A stretch of DNA of 64,000 bases from Amphibacillus sp052055485 (GTDB taxonomy: Bacteria > Bacillota > Bacilli > Bacillales > Amphibacillaceae), in contig NZ_CP197171.1 of assembly GCF_052055485.1 (NCBI RefSeq), forward strand, positions 1,674,001 to 1,738,000, written 5' to 3'. The notes under the pieces are model-generated. The model was not told where the DNA came from. It saw only the letters and a list, made by a program, of their open reading frames with translations, and did no database searches. This document shows, piece after piece, positions 24,970 to 32,602 of the stretch; position 1 is the stretch's first letter; every line of letters starts with the position of its first letter. Made by a program: the position numbers and the translations under genes.

Positions 24970-25356
24970 TCAATCATGGATGGAACGCTTATCACCTCTG
25001 GTTGAAATAAGGTAAACACTAACAAGCTGAAGCACACCAAAACCAATATAATACAGGAAGTTCATGACAAGCAATTCTCTGGTGAACACCGTTCCTAAGG
25101 TTAATTTCCTTTCTGATATAGGTGCGATTCTAATGCCCATGAGCCGTTTACCGATTGTATATCCCTTCCATAATAGCGGGAGGAAAATAGCATATAAAAG
25201 AGAGAATATGGCTAAGATGACGATAAAGGAATGGGAAAATGGTGCATTTCCATAATAAATAATTAAATTGATCATTATAGTAGCGATCGTATTGATAAAT
25301 AGATCAATAAGTAGTGCAAAAATGCGTTCAGTTACTTCGACTGGACTTACTGTTAT
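24970..25356 (-). CDS. RDD-family membrane protein with an apparent AUA start
   Basis: Small membrane protein of 128 residues with about three hydrophobic segments. The family signature Arg and Asp (TERIFALLIDLF, residues 9-20) and the later GYTIGKRLMGIRI block are both in one open frame, but the first ATG (25275) lies after the RDD signature. The frame continues 27 codons upstream to ATA at 25354-25356, directly after an in-frame TAG and 7 nt after a perfect AAGGAG (25364-25369). No ATG, GTG, TTG or CTG lies in between. So either AUA is used or a former ATG has mutated. Function of RDD proteins is unclear, with some ion transport (Na+/H+) evidence. Confidence 0.75.
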   Translation of the reverse strand: MTVSPVEVTERIFALLIDLFINTIATIMINLIIYYGNAPFSHSFIVILAIFSLLYAIFLPLLWKGYTIGKRLMGIRIAPISERKLTLGTVFTRELLVMNFLYYIGFGVLQLVSVYLISTRGDKRSIHD

Positions 25357-25510
25357 CTAGGTACTCCTTAACTGATAGTGCTTATCTAAATCATATATGA
25401 AACATTATAATATAATTTAAAGTGAACTCAAAAATAAAACCAGAATACATTTATCATCTTAAAAATGCTATACTAGTGGGCAAATAAACAAAAAGTGGGG
25501 GGATTAATCT

Positions 25511-26368
25511 ATGATAGAACCAAAGGCTATTTTTCTTGATATGGATGGAACCTTGTTAGCTAGTGATAATCGTGTCAGCCAAACAACAAAGCTGATTATC
25601 GATCAAATTCGCGAAAAAGGTATTTATGTTTTCATTGCAACTGGACGTGCAAAAAGGGAAATTTTTACGACGGCACCAACGGGGTTTGAAGTTGATGGTG
25701 TGATCAGCTCGAATGGGATGACAGGTTATTTGGGTACAAAAAAATTGTTTGAACATACATTGCCCTTTCCATTAGTTGAAAAGGTGGTTCAATTAGCAAG
25801 AGAGAATCAAGTTTATTATGAATTATTTCCGACAGAGGGCTTGCCTCGAGTTGAACAGGTAGATCAAACCATGTTATTAAAAGAGGTTGAGGATCCTAAA
25901 CCTGATGTTGTTGGGATAAGTGAGTGGATTGAGCGTAAAGAAGCCATTGAGACGGGCATTAATTGGGTTGATCAAATTGAGCCAGATAAGTATTCAAAGT
26001 TTTATTGTTTTAGCAGAAACCATGAAAAAATTGAATTATGGCAAAGGATACTAGAGGAGTTGAATCAAACCATTCCTTTTTCCATGTCATCATCAACGTT
26101 ACATAATATTGAAATTATGGTTGCTAATAAAAATAAAGCCACCGGTATTCAACACTTTTTAGAGCATTTAAATTTAACGCCAGATCAAATTTTGGCGATG
26201 GGTGATAGCTATAATGATGAAAGTATGTTTAAGTTGGCAGGTCACACGGTAGCGATGAAAAATGCACCCATAGAAGTTCAAGCGATGACCGATGAAGTGA
26301 CATCATATACAAATGATGAAGAAGGCGTTTATCATTACTTAAACAAACTATTCTTCGAGAAATCATAA
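25511..26368 (+). CDS. Cof-type HAD-IIB sugar/flavin phosphatase
   Basis: HAD-superfamily phosphatase of 285 residues. Motif I DMDGTLLASD (D11 nucleophile, D13), motif II FIATGRA, motif III Lys in NKNKATGI, and motif IV MGDSYNDESMF are all present, with an IIB cap between II and III. The ATG follows GTGGGGGGATTAATCT. Single gene. Substrates of this family (sugar phosphates, PLP, FMN precursors) cannot be told apart from sequence. Confidence 0.92.
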   Translation: MIEPKAIFLDMDGTLLASDNRVSQTTKLIIDQIREKGIYVFIATGRAKREIFTTAPTGFEVDGVISSNGMTGYLGTKKLFEHTLPFPLVEKVVQLARENQVYYELFPTEGLPRVEQVDQTMLLKEVEDPKPDVVGISEWIERKEAIETGINWVDQIEPDKYSKFYCFSRNHEKIELWQRILEELNQTIPFSMSSSTLHNIEIMVANKNKATGIQHFLEHLNLTPDQILAMGDSYNDESMFKLAGHTVAMKNAPIEVQAMTDEVTSYTNDEEGVYHYLNKLFFEKS

Positions 26369-26399
26369 AATCCATGTTATAATAATACTAATTTAAGAT

Positions 26400-26469
26400 A
26401 AACATGTATAGGCTTATGAATTGGCATAAGCGTTTCTACCGAATGACCGTAATCATTGGACTACATGTG
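26400..26469 (+). promoter_or_regulatory. Purine riboswitch, guanine class
   Basis: P1 pairs ACATGTA with TACATGT; P2 pairs GCTTATG with CATAAGC; P3 pairs AATGA with TCATT. The conserved GTTTCTACC joins P2 and P3, loop 3 is CCGTAA and loop 2 ends in TTGG. The J3/1 base that pairs with the ligand is C (GGACTACA), the guanine/hypoxanthine type, not the U of adenine switches. The 3' strand of P1 (ATGTGCA) can also pair with TGCACAT just before the terminator, a possible alternative fold. It lies 260 bp upstream of adenine deaminase. Confidence 0.9.
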
Positions 26470-26572
26470 CACGAATAAAAAGCCAGAGATACCTTCCCTT
26501 TGCATGATTGATAAACATGTTTTACTTGATCACAAGCTAAGAGGAACAAGGGCTTTCTAAACATGCACATTT

Positions 26573-26601
26573 AAAGTCTAGTTGATACTAGACTTTTTTT
26601 T
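26573..26601 (+). terminator. Riboswitch expression-platform terminator
   Basis: AAAGTCTAG (26573-26581) and CTAGACTTT (26588-26596) with T8, about 100 nt after the aptamer and before the gene. Confidence 0.85.
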
Positions 26602-26728
26602 ATACCATTAGAAAAGTTAAGTCTTTATGGAGAATAGGACTAGAAAAACTGATATTTTCACCATAAAACTTGATGACCAACTAATTTTTTAAATAATCTA
26701 TTAAGAAAAAAGAAGAGGAGTGCAAGTG

Positions 26729-28510
26729 ATGAAAAGTCGATTACCAGAAGTGAGTCAAGCGCTTATCCAAGTGGCAATGGGGGAAATTCCAGCTGATCTT
26801 GTCCTAAAACGAGGGACACTTGTCAATGTAATTACTGGAGAATTAAACAAGGGAATCGATGTAGCGATTTATGGAAACCGCATCGCTTATGTTGGACAAG
26901 CTGATCATACGATTGGACCTGAGACAGAAGTCGTTGAATTAGCTGGGAAATATATTGCACCTGGTCTAATGGATGGGCATATGCATGTAGAAAGTACGAT
27001 GTTAACCGTAACGGAGTTTGCTCGAATGGCATTAACGAAAGGAACGACAAGTATTTTCATGGATCCGCATGAGATGGCAAATGTTTTTGGTAAAGAAGGT
27101 GTGCGCTACATGCATGATGAAGGGCAACAACTGCCACTTCATGTCTTTACGACTTTCCCATCCTGTGTACCTTCAACGGAAGGATTTGAAGATGCGGGTG
27201 CAAGTATCACTGTTGAAGATGTCGAGGATGGCTTGACTTGGGAAGGTGTTGCCGGATTGGGAGAGGTGATGAATTTTCCAGGAGTTGTCAATCGAGATCC
27301 ATTGATGATGGGAGAAATTAAAGCAACGATTGAAGCAGGGAAAACAGTGACAGGACATTTTCCAGACGGACCCGATCACATGTTACAGGCTTATTTAGCA
27401 GCTGGAGTAGATTCATGTCATGAAACAGTGACCAGGGAACAAGCATTAGAGAAATTACGGTTGGGTATGTATGTAATGATTCGTGAAGGATCAGCTTGGC
27501 ATGATGTTAAGGAACTGGCTAAAATAATCACAGAGGACCAAGTTGACACAGATCAAATTCTACTTATTACCGATGATATTTATCCGCAAACACTCGTTGA
27601 AAAAGGTCAAGTCAATCATGTGGTGCGTCGAGCAATCGAAGAGGGTGTTGCTCCAGTGACAGCAATCAAGCTTGCTACGATCAATACAGCGCGTTACTTT
27701 AAGCTTGCGGATGATTATGGCAGTGTGTCTCCACGCAAAATAGCTGACTTAATCATCCTTGATCAGTTGGAAGAGGTCGAACCTTCAATGGTTGTTGCTG
27801 ATGGGAAAATGGTCGCGCAAGATGGTGAACTTATGATTGATTTACCGTCGTATCACTATCCTGCTTATGTTAAACAATCCATTCATGTCAAGCGGGAAAT
27901 TCAAGCGAACGATTTTATAATAAAAGCTGAGCCAAAAGCAGATCATGTAACTGCAAATGTCCTTCAAGTCATTGAGAATAGTGCTCGAACCAAACGAATT
28001 CAAGCAAAATTAGCCGTTACACCTGATCAAACGATTTCGGTTGATCTTGATCAAGATATTCTTAAACTTGCTTGTCTTGACCGCCACCATCAATCGGGTG
28101 ATATTTCTGTTGCTTTTGCCAATGGTTTTCAATTAAAAAGTGGTGCCGTTGCTTCGACTGTGGCACATGATAGTCATAACCTACTTGTGATGGGAACAAA
28201 TGATGACGATATGGCATACGCTGCGAATCGCCTTGTTGAATTAGGCGGAGGAATGGTCGTTGTTGACAACAATCAAGTTCTTGCTGAAGTTCCTCTCCCT
28301 GTTGCCGGCTTAATGTCAGATTTAAAAGCAGAAGAAGTTGTTGAGCAAGTACAGAAGCTGGAATTAGCATGGAAAGAACTAGGTTGCCCAATTCATGCCC
28401 CCTTTATGACTTTTTCACTTGTCGCACTCCCGGTTATTCCAGACATAAGGATCTCAAATCGAGGGCTTGTTGATGTCAGTCGGTTTAGCTTTATTCCAGT
28501 AATTGAATGA
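26729..28510 (+). CDS. adeC: Adenine deaminase
   Basis: Amidohydrolase-superfamily enzyme of 593 residues that deaminates adenine to hypoxanthine. Metal-binding blocks GLMDGHMHVESTMLT (HxH), PHEMANVFG, GHFPDG and the late Asp in ITDDIYPQTL are present, plus the Ade-specific C-terminal domain (from about 400). ATG at 26729 follows GAGGAG by 8 nt; a GTG nine bases earlier overlaps that site. It is controlled by the guanine-class riboswitch and terminator upstream, so it would be shut off when guanine or hypoxanthine is plentiful, its own product giving feedback. Confidence 0.95.
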   Translation: MKSRLPEVSQALIQVAMGEIPADLVLKRGTLVNVITGELNKGIDVAIYGNRIAYVGQADHTIGPETEVVELAGKYIAPGLMDGHMHVESTMLTVTEFARMALTKGTTSIFMDPHEMANVFGKEGVRYMHDEGQQLPLHVFTTFPSCVPSTEGFEDAGASITVEDVEDGLTWEGVAGLGEVMNFPGVVNRDPLMMGEIKATIEAGKTVTGHFPDGPDHMLQAYLAAGVDSCHETVTREQALEKLRLGMYVMIREGSAWHDVKELAKIITEDQVDTDQILLITDDIYPQTLVEKGQVNHVVRRAIEEGVAPVTAIKLATINTARYFKLADDYGSVSPRKIADLIILDQLEEVEPSMVVADGKMVAQDGELMIDLPSYHYPAYVKQSIHVKREIQANDFIIKAEPKADHVTANVLQVIENSARTKRIQAKLAVTPDQTISVDLDQDILKLACLDRHHQSGDISVAFANGFQLKSGAVASTVAHDSHNLLVMGTNDDDMAYAANRLVELGGGMVVVDNNQVLAEVPLPVAGLMSDLKAEEVVEQVQKLELAWKELGCPIHAPFMTFSLVALPVIPDIRISNRGLVDVSRFSFIPVIE

Positions 28511-28523
28511 AAAGAGACAGAAA

Positions 28524-28554
28524 AGGATGATCAAGAGTTGGTCATCTTTTTTTT
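28524..28554 (+). terminator. Rho-independent terminator of adeC
   Basis: GATGATCAA (28526-28534) pairs with TTGGTCATC (28538-28546, one GU), followed by T8. Confidence 0.8.
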
Positions 28555-28661
28555 GAATAAAAAAGCTTGAATTTTAAAAAGCCTTTTCAACGGCGCATGT
28601 GTTCACTATCTCAATAGATCATTATACAATCAATCAGGCTAAGGTATGATTAGATTATCCA

Positions 28662-28723
28662 TGTAAATAACTCTTTACATTTGTTCTTTTTTTAGATATC
28701 ATGTGTGTAAAGAGTTATTTACA
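28662..28723 (+). promoter_or_regulatory. Promoter bracketed by twin XRE operators
   Basis: Two dyad sites, TGTAAATAACTCTTTACA (28662-28679) and TGTAAAGAGTTATTTACA (28706-28723), are exact reverse complements, and each is itself TGTAAA-N6-TTTACA. A promoter TTTACA (28674-28679), 17 bp, TATCAT (28697-28702) starts inside the first site and its transcription start falls in the second. Centres are 44 bp apart. The layout predicts tight autorepression by the XRE protein that follows. Confidence 0.85.
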
Positions 28724-28743
28724 TTTCTCGAAGGGGGGATGAA

Positions 28744-28953
28744 ATGATAGTCGATAATCGGATTAAGGAAATTCGAACAGCTAGAGGAATTAAACAAATC
28801 CAAATGGCAGAAGATCTGCAAATTACTAGACAGACTATTACGGCAATAGAAAATCATAAGTACAATCCCAGTTTGGAGTTGGCTTTGAAACTTATGAAGT
28901 ATTTTGATCTGCCAATCGAAGAATTATTTCAATTGAGGAGTGATGACATATGA
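28744..28953 (+). CDS. XRE-family transcriptional regulator (69 aa)
   Basis: Compact Cro/C1-type helix-turn-helix protein; KQIQMAEDLQITRQTITAIENHKYNPSL spans the HTH (about 18-45). The short PIEELFQL tail is the form seen in chromosomal XRE proteins paired with a membrane protein. RBS GAAGGGGGGATGAA. It overlaps the next gene by 4 bp (ATGA) and is preceded by matched operators, so it most likely represses its own operon. Confidence 0.92.
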   Translation: MIVDNRIKEIRTARGIKQIQMAEDLQITRQTITAIENHKYNPSLELALKLMKYFDLPIEELFQLRSDDI

Positions 28954-29378
28954 AGAAAAAGCTAAAGACAATGGTGTGGCTTGAATTATATTTGTTGATT
29001 TGTATGATGATAGGTGTGTTTCTTGCTAAACCAACGATTGAAACGGAATTAAATCTATCGTTTTGGGGTGTTTTTGGAATTGTTCTATTATCACTGGTCG
29101 TTATTTTTTCACTGAATAGTTATTTTTACTATCGTATATTGAAAAAACGCGAATTGAAAAAAGGTGGCAATATACCTGAGGTTGATGAACGTACGTTTGA
29201 AAATATGAAAACAGCAATGGAATGGGCCTGTGTTATTATTTTGCTGGTCAGTAGTCTATTAGCTTTAAGTTTACTCTTTTTAGGTGTTGAGCAAGTCGAA
29301 ACAGATTGGTTAGTCATGTACATGATTTCCATGTGGTTTATTTTAATGGGATCTTTATTGATTGGGAAACTTAGATGA
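28950..29378 (+). CDS. Four-helix membrane protein, partner of the XRE regulator
   Basis: 142 residues with four hydrophobic segments (about 8-25, 36-60, 88-110, 118-138) and a central cytoplasmic loop KKGGNIPEVDERTFEN. The DER element recalls small DUF2178/DUF3796-type proteins, but I cannot assign it firmly. Translationally coupled to the upstream regulator. In similar pairs the membrane protein may modulate the regulator or respond to envelope stress; this is inference. Confidence 0.75.
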   Translation: MKKKLKTMVWLELYLLICMMIGVFLAKPTIETELNLSFWGVFGIVLLSLVVIFSLNSYFYYRILKKRELKKGGNIPEVDERTFENMKTAMEWACVIILLVSSLLALSLLFLGVEQVETDWLVMYMISMWFILMGSLLIGKLR

Positions 29379-29481
29379 ATTTCAAAGTCAGGAAACCGTG
29401 ACATTCCATGATATGCTGAATATCAATAAACACTTGTATGATTGTACTAAGTCAAGCTTGGGGCCTCTTGTTAACATGAAG

Positions 29482-29512
29482 TTGACATTGACACTGTGTC
29501 AATGATTACACT
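29482..29512 (+). promoter_or_regulatory. MerR-type promoter with 19-bp spacer and dyad
   Basis: TTGACA (29482-29487) and TACACT (29507-29512) are 19 bp apart, the long spacing typical of MerR-activated promoters. The spacer contains the perfect palindrome TTGACACTGTGTCAA (29488-29502). Confidence 0.88.
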
Positions 29513-29537
29513 GGTATTAAATAAAGGAGGTACAATT

Positions 29538-30356
29538 ATGTTTAAAATAAGTGAGTTTTCCAGGCTGTCTGGTACAAGTACACGCATGTTACGCCATTAC
29601 GAAAAATGGCAATTGTTGATTCCAAATTATATTGATGAAAAGACAAAATATCGTTTTTATTCAGCTCAACAACTGCAAACGGTCAACAAAATAAAAAAAC
29701 TTCAGTCTTTAGGCTTTTCCTTAGCTCTAATCAAAGAAATTTTTGCCGCAAGGGATGAGCAAGAAATTGAAAAGTATCTTTCATTACGCAAGCAAGAGAT
29801 TTCAAAAGAATTAGAAGCCATTCAATTACAACAAACATCTTTAAACAATGTTCAAGAAGTGATCGGCACCAATGCGACGATTTTAGACTACCATGTGGTT
29901 CTAAAAGAAATCCCAGAGAGAGATGTAATGAGTATTCGTGAGACGATTCCGGATGCTTCTTATGAAGGAGAACTGTGGCGTGAACTCTATACAGAAGTTC
30001 AAGAGCAGAACGTTCGATTTGCAGATCCAATGCTAGGAATCAGTATATATCACGATTCTGAATATCAAGAAGAGAGTATTGATCTAGAAATTCAAAGTTC
30101 TATCACGGGTTCTTATCAAGAGACAGAGCGGGTAAAATACTTTGTAGCCCCTGCTTTACAAGTTGCTTCTGTTACTTTTCATGGACCTTATGAACAAATG
30201 CCTAATGTAATGGAGATTTTGGCGCAATGGATGGAGAATAATGATTATCGAATCAATGGCCCTATGTTGAATATTAATCACGTATCTCCAGCACAAGAAG
30301 AAAATCCTGACCATTGGGTGACTGAAGCTTGCTTAGTTGTGGCAAAGGAGGAATAG
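29538..30356 (+). CDS. MerR-family activator with GyrI-like ligand domain (BltR/BmrR type)
   Basis: 272 residues: N-terminal MerR winged helix (FKISEFSRLSGTSTRMLRHY, about 1-70), a dimerisation helix (75-115) and a GyrI-like effector domain (about 120-272, ending EACLVVAKEE). Such proteins sense amphipathic drugs or other small molecules and untwist a long-spacer promoter, which is present right upstream. ATG at 29538 follows AAAGGAGG; an upstream in-frame start at 29496 would lie inside the promoter. It is co-transcribed with a ClbS/DfsB protein 3 bp downstream. Confidence 0.92.
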   Translation: MFKISEFSRLSGTSTRMLRHYEKWQLLIPNYIDEKTKYRFYSAQQLQTVNKIKKLQSLGFSLALIKEIFAARDEQEIEKYLSLRKQEISKELEAIQLQQTSLNNVQEVIGTNATILDYHVVLKEIPERDVMSIRETIPDASYEGELWRELYTEVQEQNVRFADPMLGISIYHDSEYQEESIDLEIQSSITGSYQETERVKYFVAPALQVASVTFHGPYEQMPNVMEILAQWMENNDYRINGPMLNINHVSPAQEENPDHWVTEACLVVAKEE

Positions 30357-30359
30357 AGA

Positions 30360-30872
30360 ATGGCACGTCCACAAGATAAAAAAACATTATTGGAACAAGC
30401 CCAACAAACTTATCACAAGATGAATCAGCTCATTGACAGCATGAACAATGAACAGCAAGAAGGGATTTTCCCTTTTGAAGATCGGGATAAAAATATTAGA
30501 GATGTTTTGATTCATTTGTATGAATGGCAGCAGCTCTTATTAAAGTGGGTACAAGCAAACCATGTTGATAATCAACCGACCGCATTTTTACCCAAGCCCT
30601 ATAATTGGAGAACGTATGGGGAAATGAATATAAGCCTCTGGGAAAAACATCAGCATACTTCGCTTGAAGAAGCTAAGAGAATGTTAAAAGAGAGTCATCA
30701 AAAGGTTATTGATTGGATTCAAGTGTTTACAAATGACGAGTTATTTACCAAGAAGTATTTCTCATGGACGGGTTCAACTTCATTAGGCAGCTACTGTATT
30801 TCAGCCACTAGCAGTCATTACAATTGGGCAATGAAAAAAATTCGCCGTTATAAGAAGACATTGAAAAATTAA
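30360..30872 (+). CDS. ClbS/DfsB-family four-helix-bundle protein
   Basis: 170 residues, all-helical, DinB-like fold (DUF1706). Recognised by ARPQDKKTLLEQAQ at the start, DRDKNIRDVLIHLYEWQQLL, PYNWRTYGEMN and the C-terminal GSYCISATSSHYNWAMKKIR. E. coli ClbS protects its host from colibactin by opening the cyclopropane warhead; other members have unknown targets. Here it is driven by a drug-sensing MerR regulator, which fits an inducible defence against a DNA-damaging or electrophilic compound. The substrate is inference. Confidence 0.88.
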   Translation: MARPQDKKTLLEQAQQTYHKMNQLIDSMNNEQQEGIFPFEDRDKNIRDVLIHLYEWQQLLLKWVQANHVDNQPTAFLPKPYNWRTYGEMNISLWEKHQHTSLEEAKRMLKESHQKVIDWIQVFTNDELFTKKYFSWTGSTSLGSYCISATSSHYNWAMKKIRRYKKTLKN

Positions 30873-30873
30873 G

Positions 30874-30897
30874 CCCATCAACTTTGATGGGTTTTTG
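30874..30897 (+). terminator. Rho-independent terminator
   Basis: CCCATCA-ACTT-TGATGGG followed by T5. Confidence 0.88.
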
Positions 30898-31451
30898 TAT
30901 GCAGGAAACTAATACTTTGATTAATTGCAAGAAATGTCTATCGCTCTATCTGGAAAATATCAATATCTACATAGACTATATCGTATAGGTCTAATCCCCG
31001 CTGATTGAAGGTTTGGTTTACGAATTAAGTACTCATCACATTATGCCGAGAGTGGTTAATAATAAAACACATAAAAATGATCAGCTGTAACTAGAAAACC
31101 TTTCAAGATTAATGAAACAATCATGAAAAGCATTGATCTTCTTTAGTTAAATTTAGTTACATGGTAAAATGATACATTAGATAGTATCTTAAGATAGTGT
31201 GAAAAATATATAAAAATAACCTCAAAATAAAAATTTTAATCTTTTGGAAAAAAATAGTGTTCTATTGATATCTGATATATTGAAGTAATAGCTTGTCATA
31301 TCCATTTAGGAATTTGTTTAAAGTGTCACTTCATAAATACCCTAAAGTTAAGGAGGTGCAAGTTTTTGAATTAAACGTCTCTATATCGATAAAAACATAG
31401 GTTTTTTACTATTAAATTTTTAAAAATATGAAAGATAATGGAGGGAAAACA
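30898..31451. other. Gene-free region upstream of the PTS module
   Basis: Holds the left copy of a 67-bp direct repeat (31131-31197, listed separately). Otherwise AT-rich with no frame, hairpin or clear promoter; the regulator's ribosome site is GGAGGG at 31440-31445. Confidence 0.4.
31131..31197 (+). repeat. 67-bp direct repeat, left copy (ROK-promoter-like)
   Basis: Aligns without gaps, 57 of 67 bases identical, to 36604-36670, the leader of the ROK regulator gene. Core AGTTACATGGTAAAATGA is identical. Here no ROK coding sequence follows. Confidence 0.88.
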
Positions 31452-32252
31452 ATGGATGTTTTAATGAAAATACAAAAGGATTATTTAAACTTTTCTAAGC
31501 AAGAACGGAAAATTGCCGATTATATATTACGCTTTAGTCATGAGTTAAAAAATATGAAGATTGGGGAATTGGCATCAAAAACAGGTACGTCAAATGCCTC
31601 TATAACTCGATTTGTGAAAAAAATTGATTGTGCAAGCTATCCAGATATGAAACTTTATATTAATGCAAAAGATGACCCTAAGGAAAATACTCAAACGAAC
31701 GGAATAGCAGACGAAGTGTACCTTCACTATCAGAATGTCATTAAAAATACACAGCGATTAATTGATACCAATAAAATCACTGAATTCTTGCAATTGATTA
31801 AACAAGCACGAAATATTATTGTAATAGGTGTCAGCTCATCAGGTGTAACGGCAGAGATTTTTAGTGTTCGTTTAATGAGAATGGGCTTGCCCGTAAAAAG
31901 TTGTTCAGATCCATTATGGATGTTGATGCAAGCAAGTATTGCTAAGCCAGGTGATTTGTTTATCGCTATTTCAAATACAGGAGCCACTCATTCTATTGTT
32001 GAGACACTTGCTCAAGCAAAGGAAAAAGGTGCAACGATTGTTTCAATTACGAGTTATTCTGAAAATCCAGTCTCCCAGCTAAGCAATCTAGTATTTTACG
32101 TCTATAATACGCGATTTGTCCACGATGAAAAATTCCCCAACTCGCAATTTTCCAACATTTATCTAATTGATGTTATTACAACTTTTCTTCTTGAAAATGA
32201 AGAATTTAAAGAGCGGCTGTTTACCACTAGAGAAATTATTGGAGACTTATAG
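31452..32252 (+). CDS. RpiR/MurR-family regulator
   Basis: 267 residues: N-terminal HTH (LASKTGTSNASITRFVKKI, about 38-56) and a SIS domain (about 100-250, IVIGVSSSGVTAEIFSVRL and FIAISNTGATHSIVETL). ATG at 31452 follows GGAGGG; an in-frame ATG eight codons earlier has none. First gene of the module that continues with a phosphatase and mannose-family PTS; a sugar phosphate is the likely effector. Confidence 0.9.
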   Translation: MDVLMKIQKDYLNFSKQERKIADYILRFSHELKNMKIGELASKTGTSNASITRFVKKIDCASYPDMKLYINAKDDPKENTQTNGIADEVYLHYQNVIKNTQRLIDTNKITEFLQLIKQARNIIVIGVSSSGVTAEIFSVRLMRMGLPVKSCSDPLWMLMQASIAKPGDLFIAISNTGATHSIVETLAQAKEKGATIVSITSYSENPVSQLSNLVFYVYNTRFVHDEKFPNSQFSNIYLIDVITTFLLENEEFKERLFTTREIIGDL

Positions 32253-32320
32253 AAGAGAATTCAATCAATATAAGCTGACTGTCAGTTAACTATCAAAAAA
32301 ATATAAAAAAATAAGAAATA

Positions 32321-32355
32321 AAAAACTTGAAAAGATAATTTTTTTCAAGTTTTTG
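32321..32355 (+). terminator. Rho-independent terminator of the rpiR-type gene
   Basis: AAAACTTGAAAA (32322-32333) pairs with TTTTCAAGTTTT (32342-32353), T-run included in the 3' arm. Confidence 0.75.
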
Positions 32356-32373
32356 TACTGTTAAATTTTAACG

Positions 32374-32436
32374 TATAATGACTAGATAAAACTAGAGCTT
32401 TCGTTATAAATACGTAACGATAGGTTCTAGTTTTTT
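32374..32436 (+). promoter_or_regulatory. -10 element followed at once by a long terminator-like hairpin
   Basis: TATAAT (32374-32379, possible -35 TTGTAC 15 bp upstream) lies just before a hairpin: AAAACTAGA (32388-32396) pairs with TCTAGTTTT (32426-32434), and TCGTTA with TAACGA inside, ending in T6. Transcripts from this -10 would be about 50 nt unless the hairpin is overridden, as in an attenuator or a small RNA. Confidence 0.5.
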
Positions 32437-32509
32437 AAGTTATTTACCAAAACAGGGAGAGGGATGTTTCAGAGAAAAGGCATTATATAGCCTTTAAAAT
32501 AATATTAAT

Positions 32510-32550
32510 GAAAATTATTACCGGAAAATAATATTGAAATAATAATTTTC
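32510..32550 (+). promoter_or_regulatory. Inverted repeat upstream of the phosphatase-PTS operon
   Basis: GAAAATTATTA (32510-32520) and TAATAATTTTC (32540-32550) are perfect 11-bp arms around an AT-rich centre. The place, 53 bp before the first gene, suits an operator for the RpiR-type regulator. Confidence 0.5.
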
Positions 32551-32602
32551 TTAAGTTAAGATGTGTATATAAATTAATCATGATCAAAGAAGGGAGCATT
32601 AT

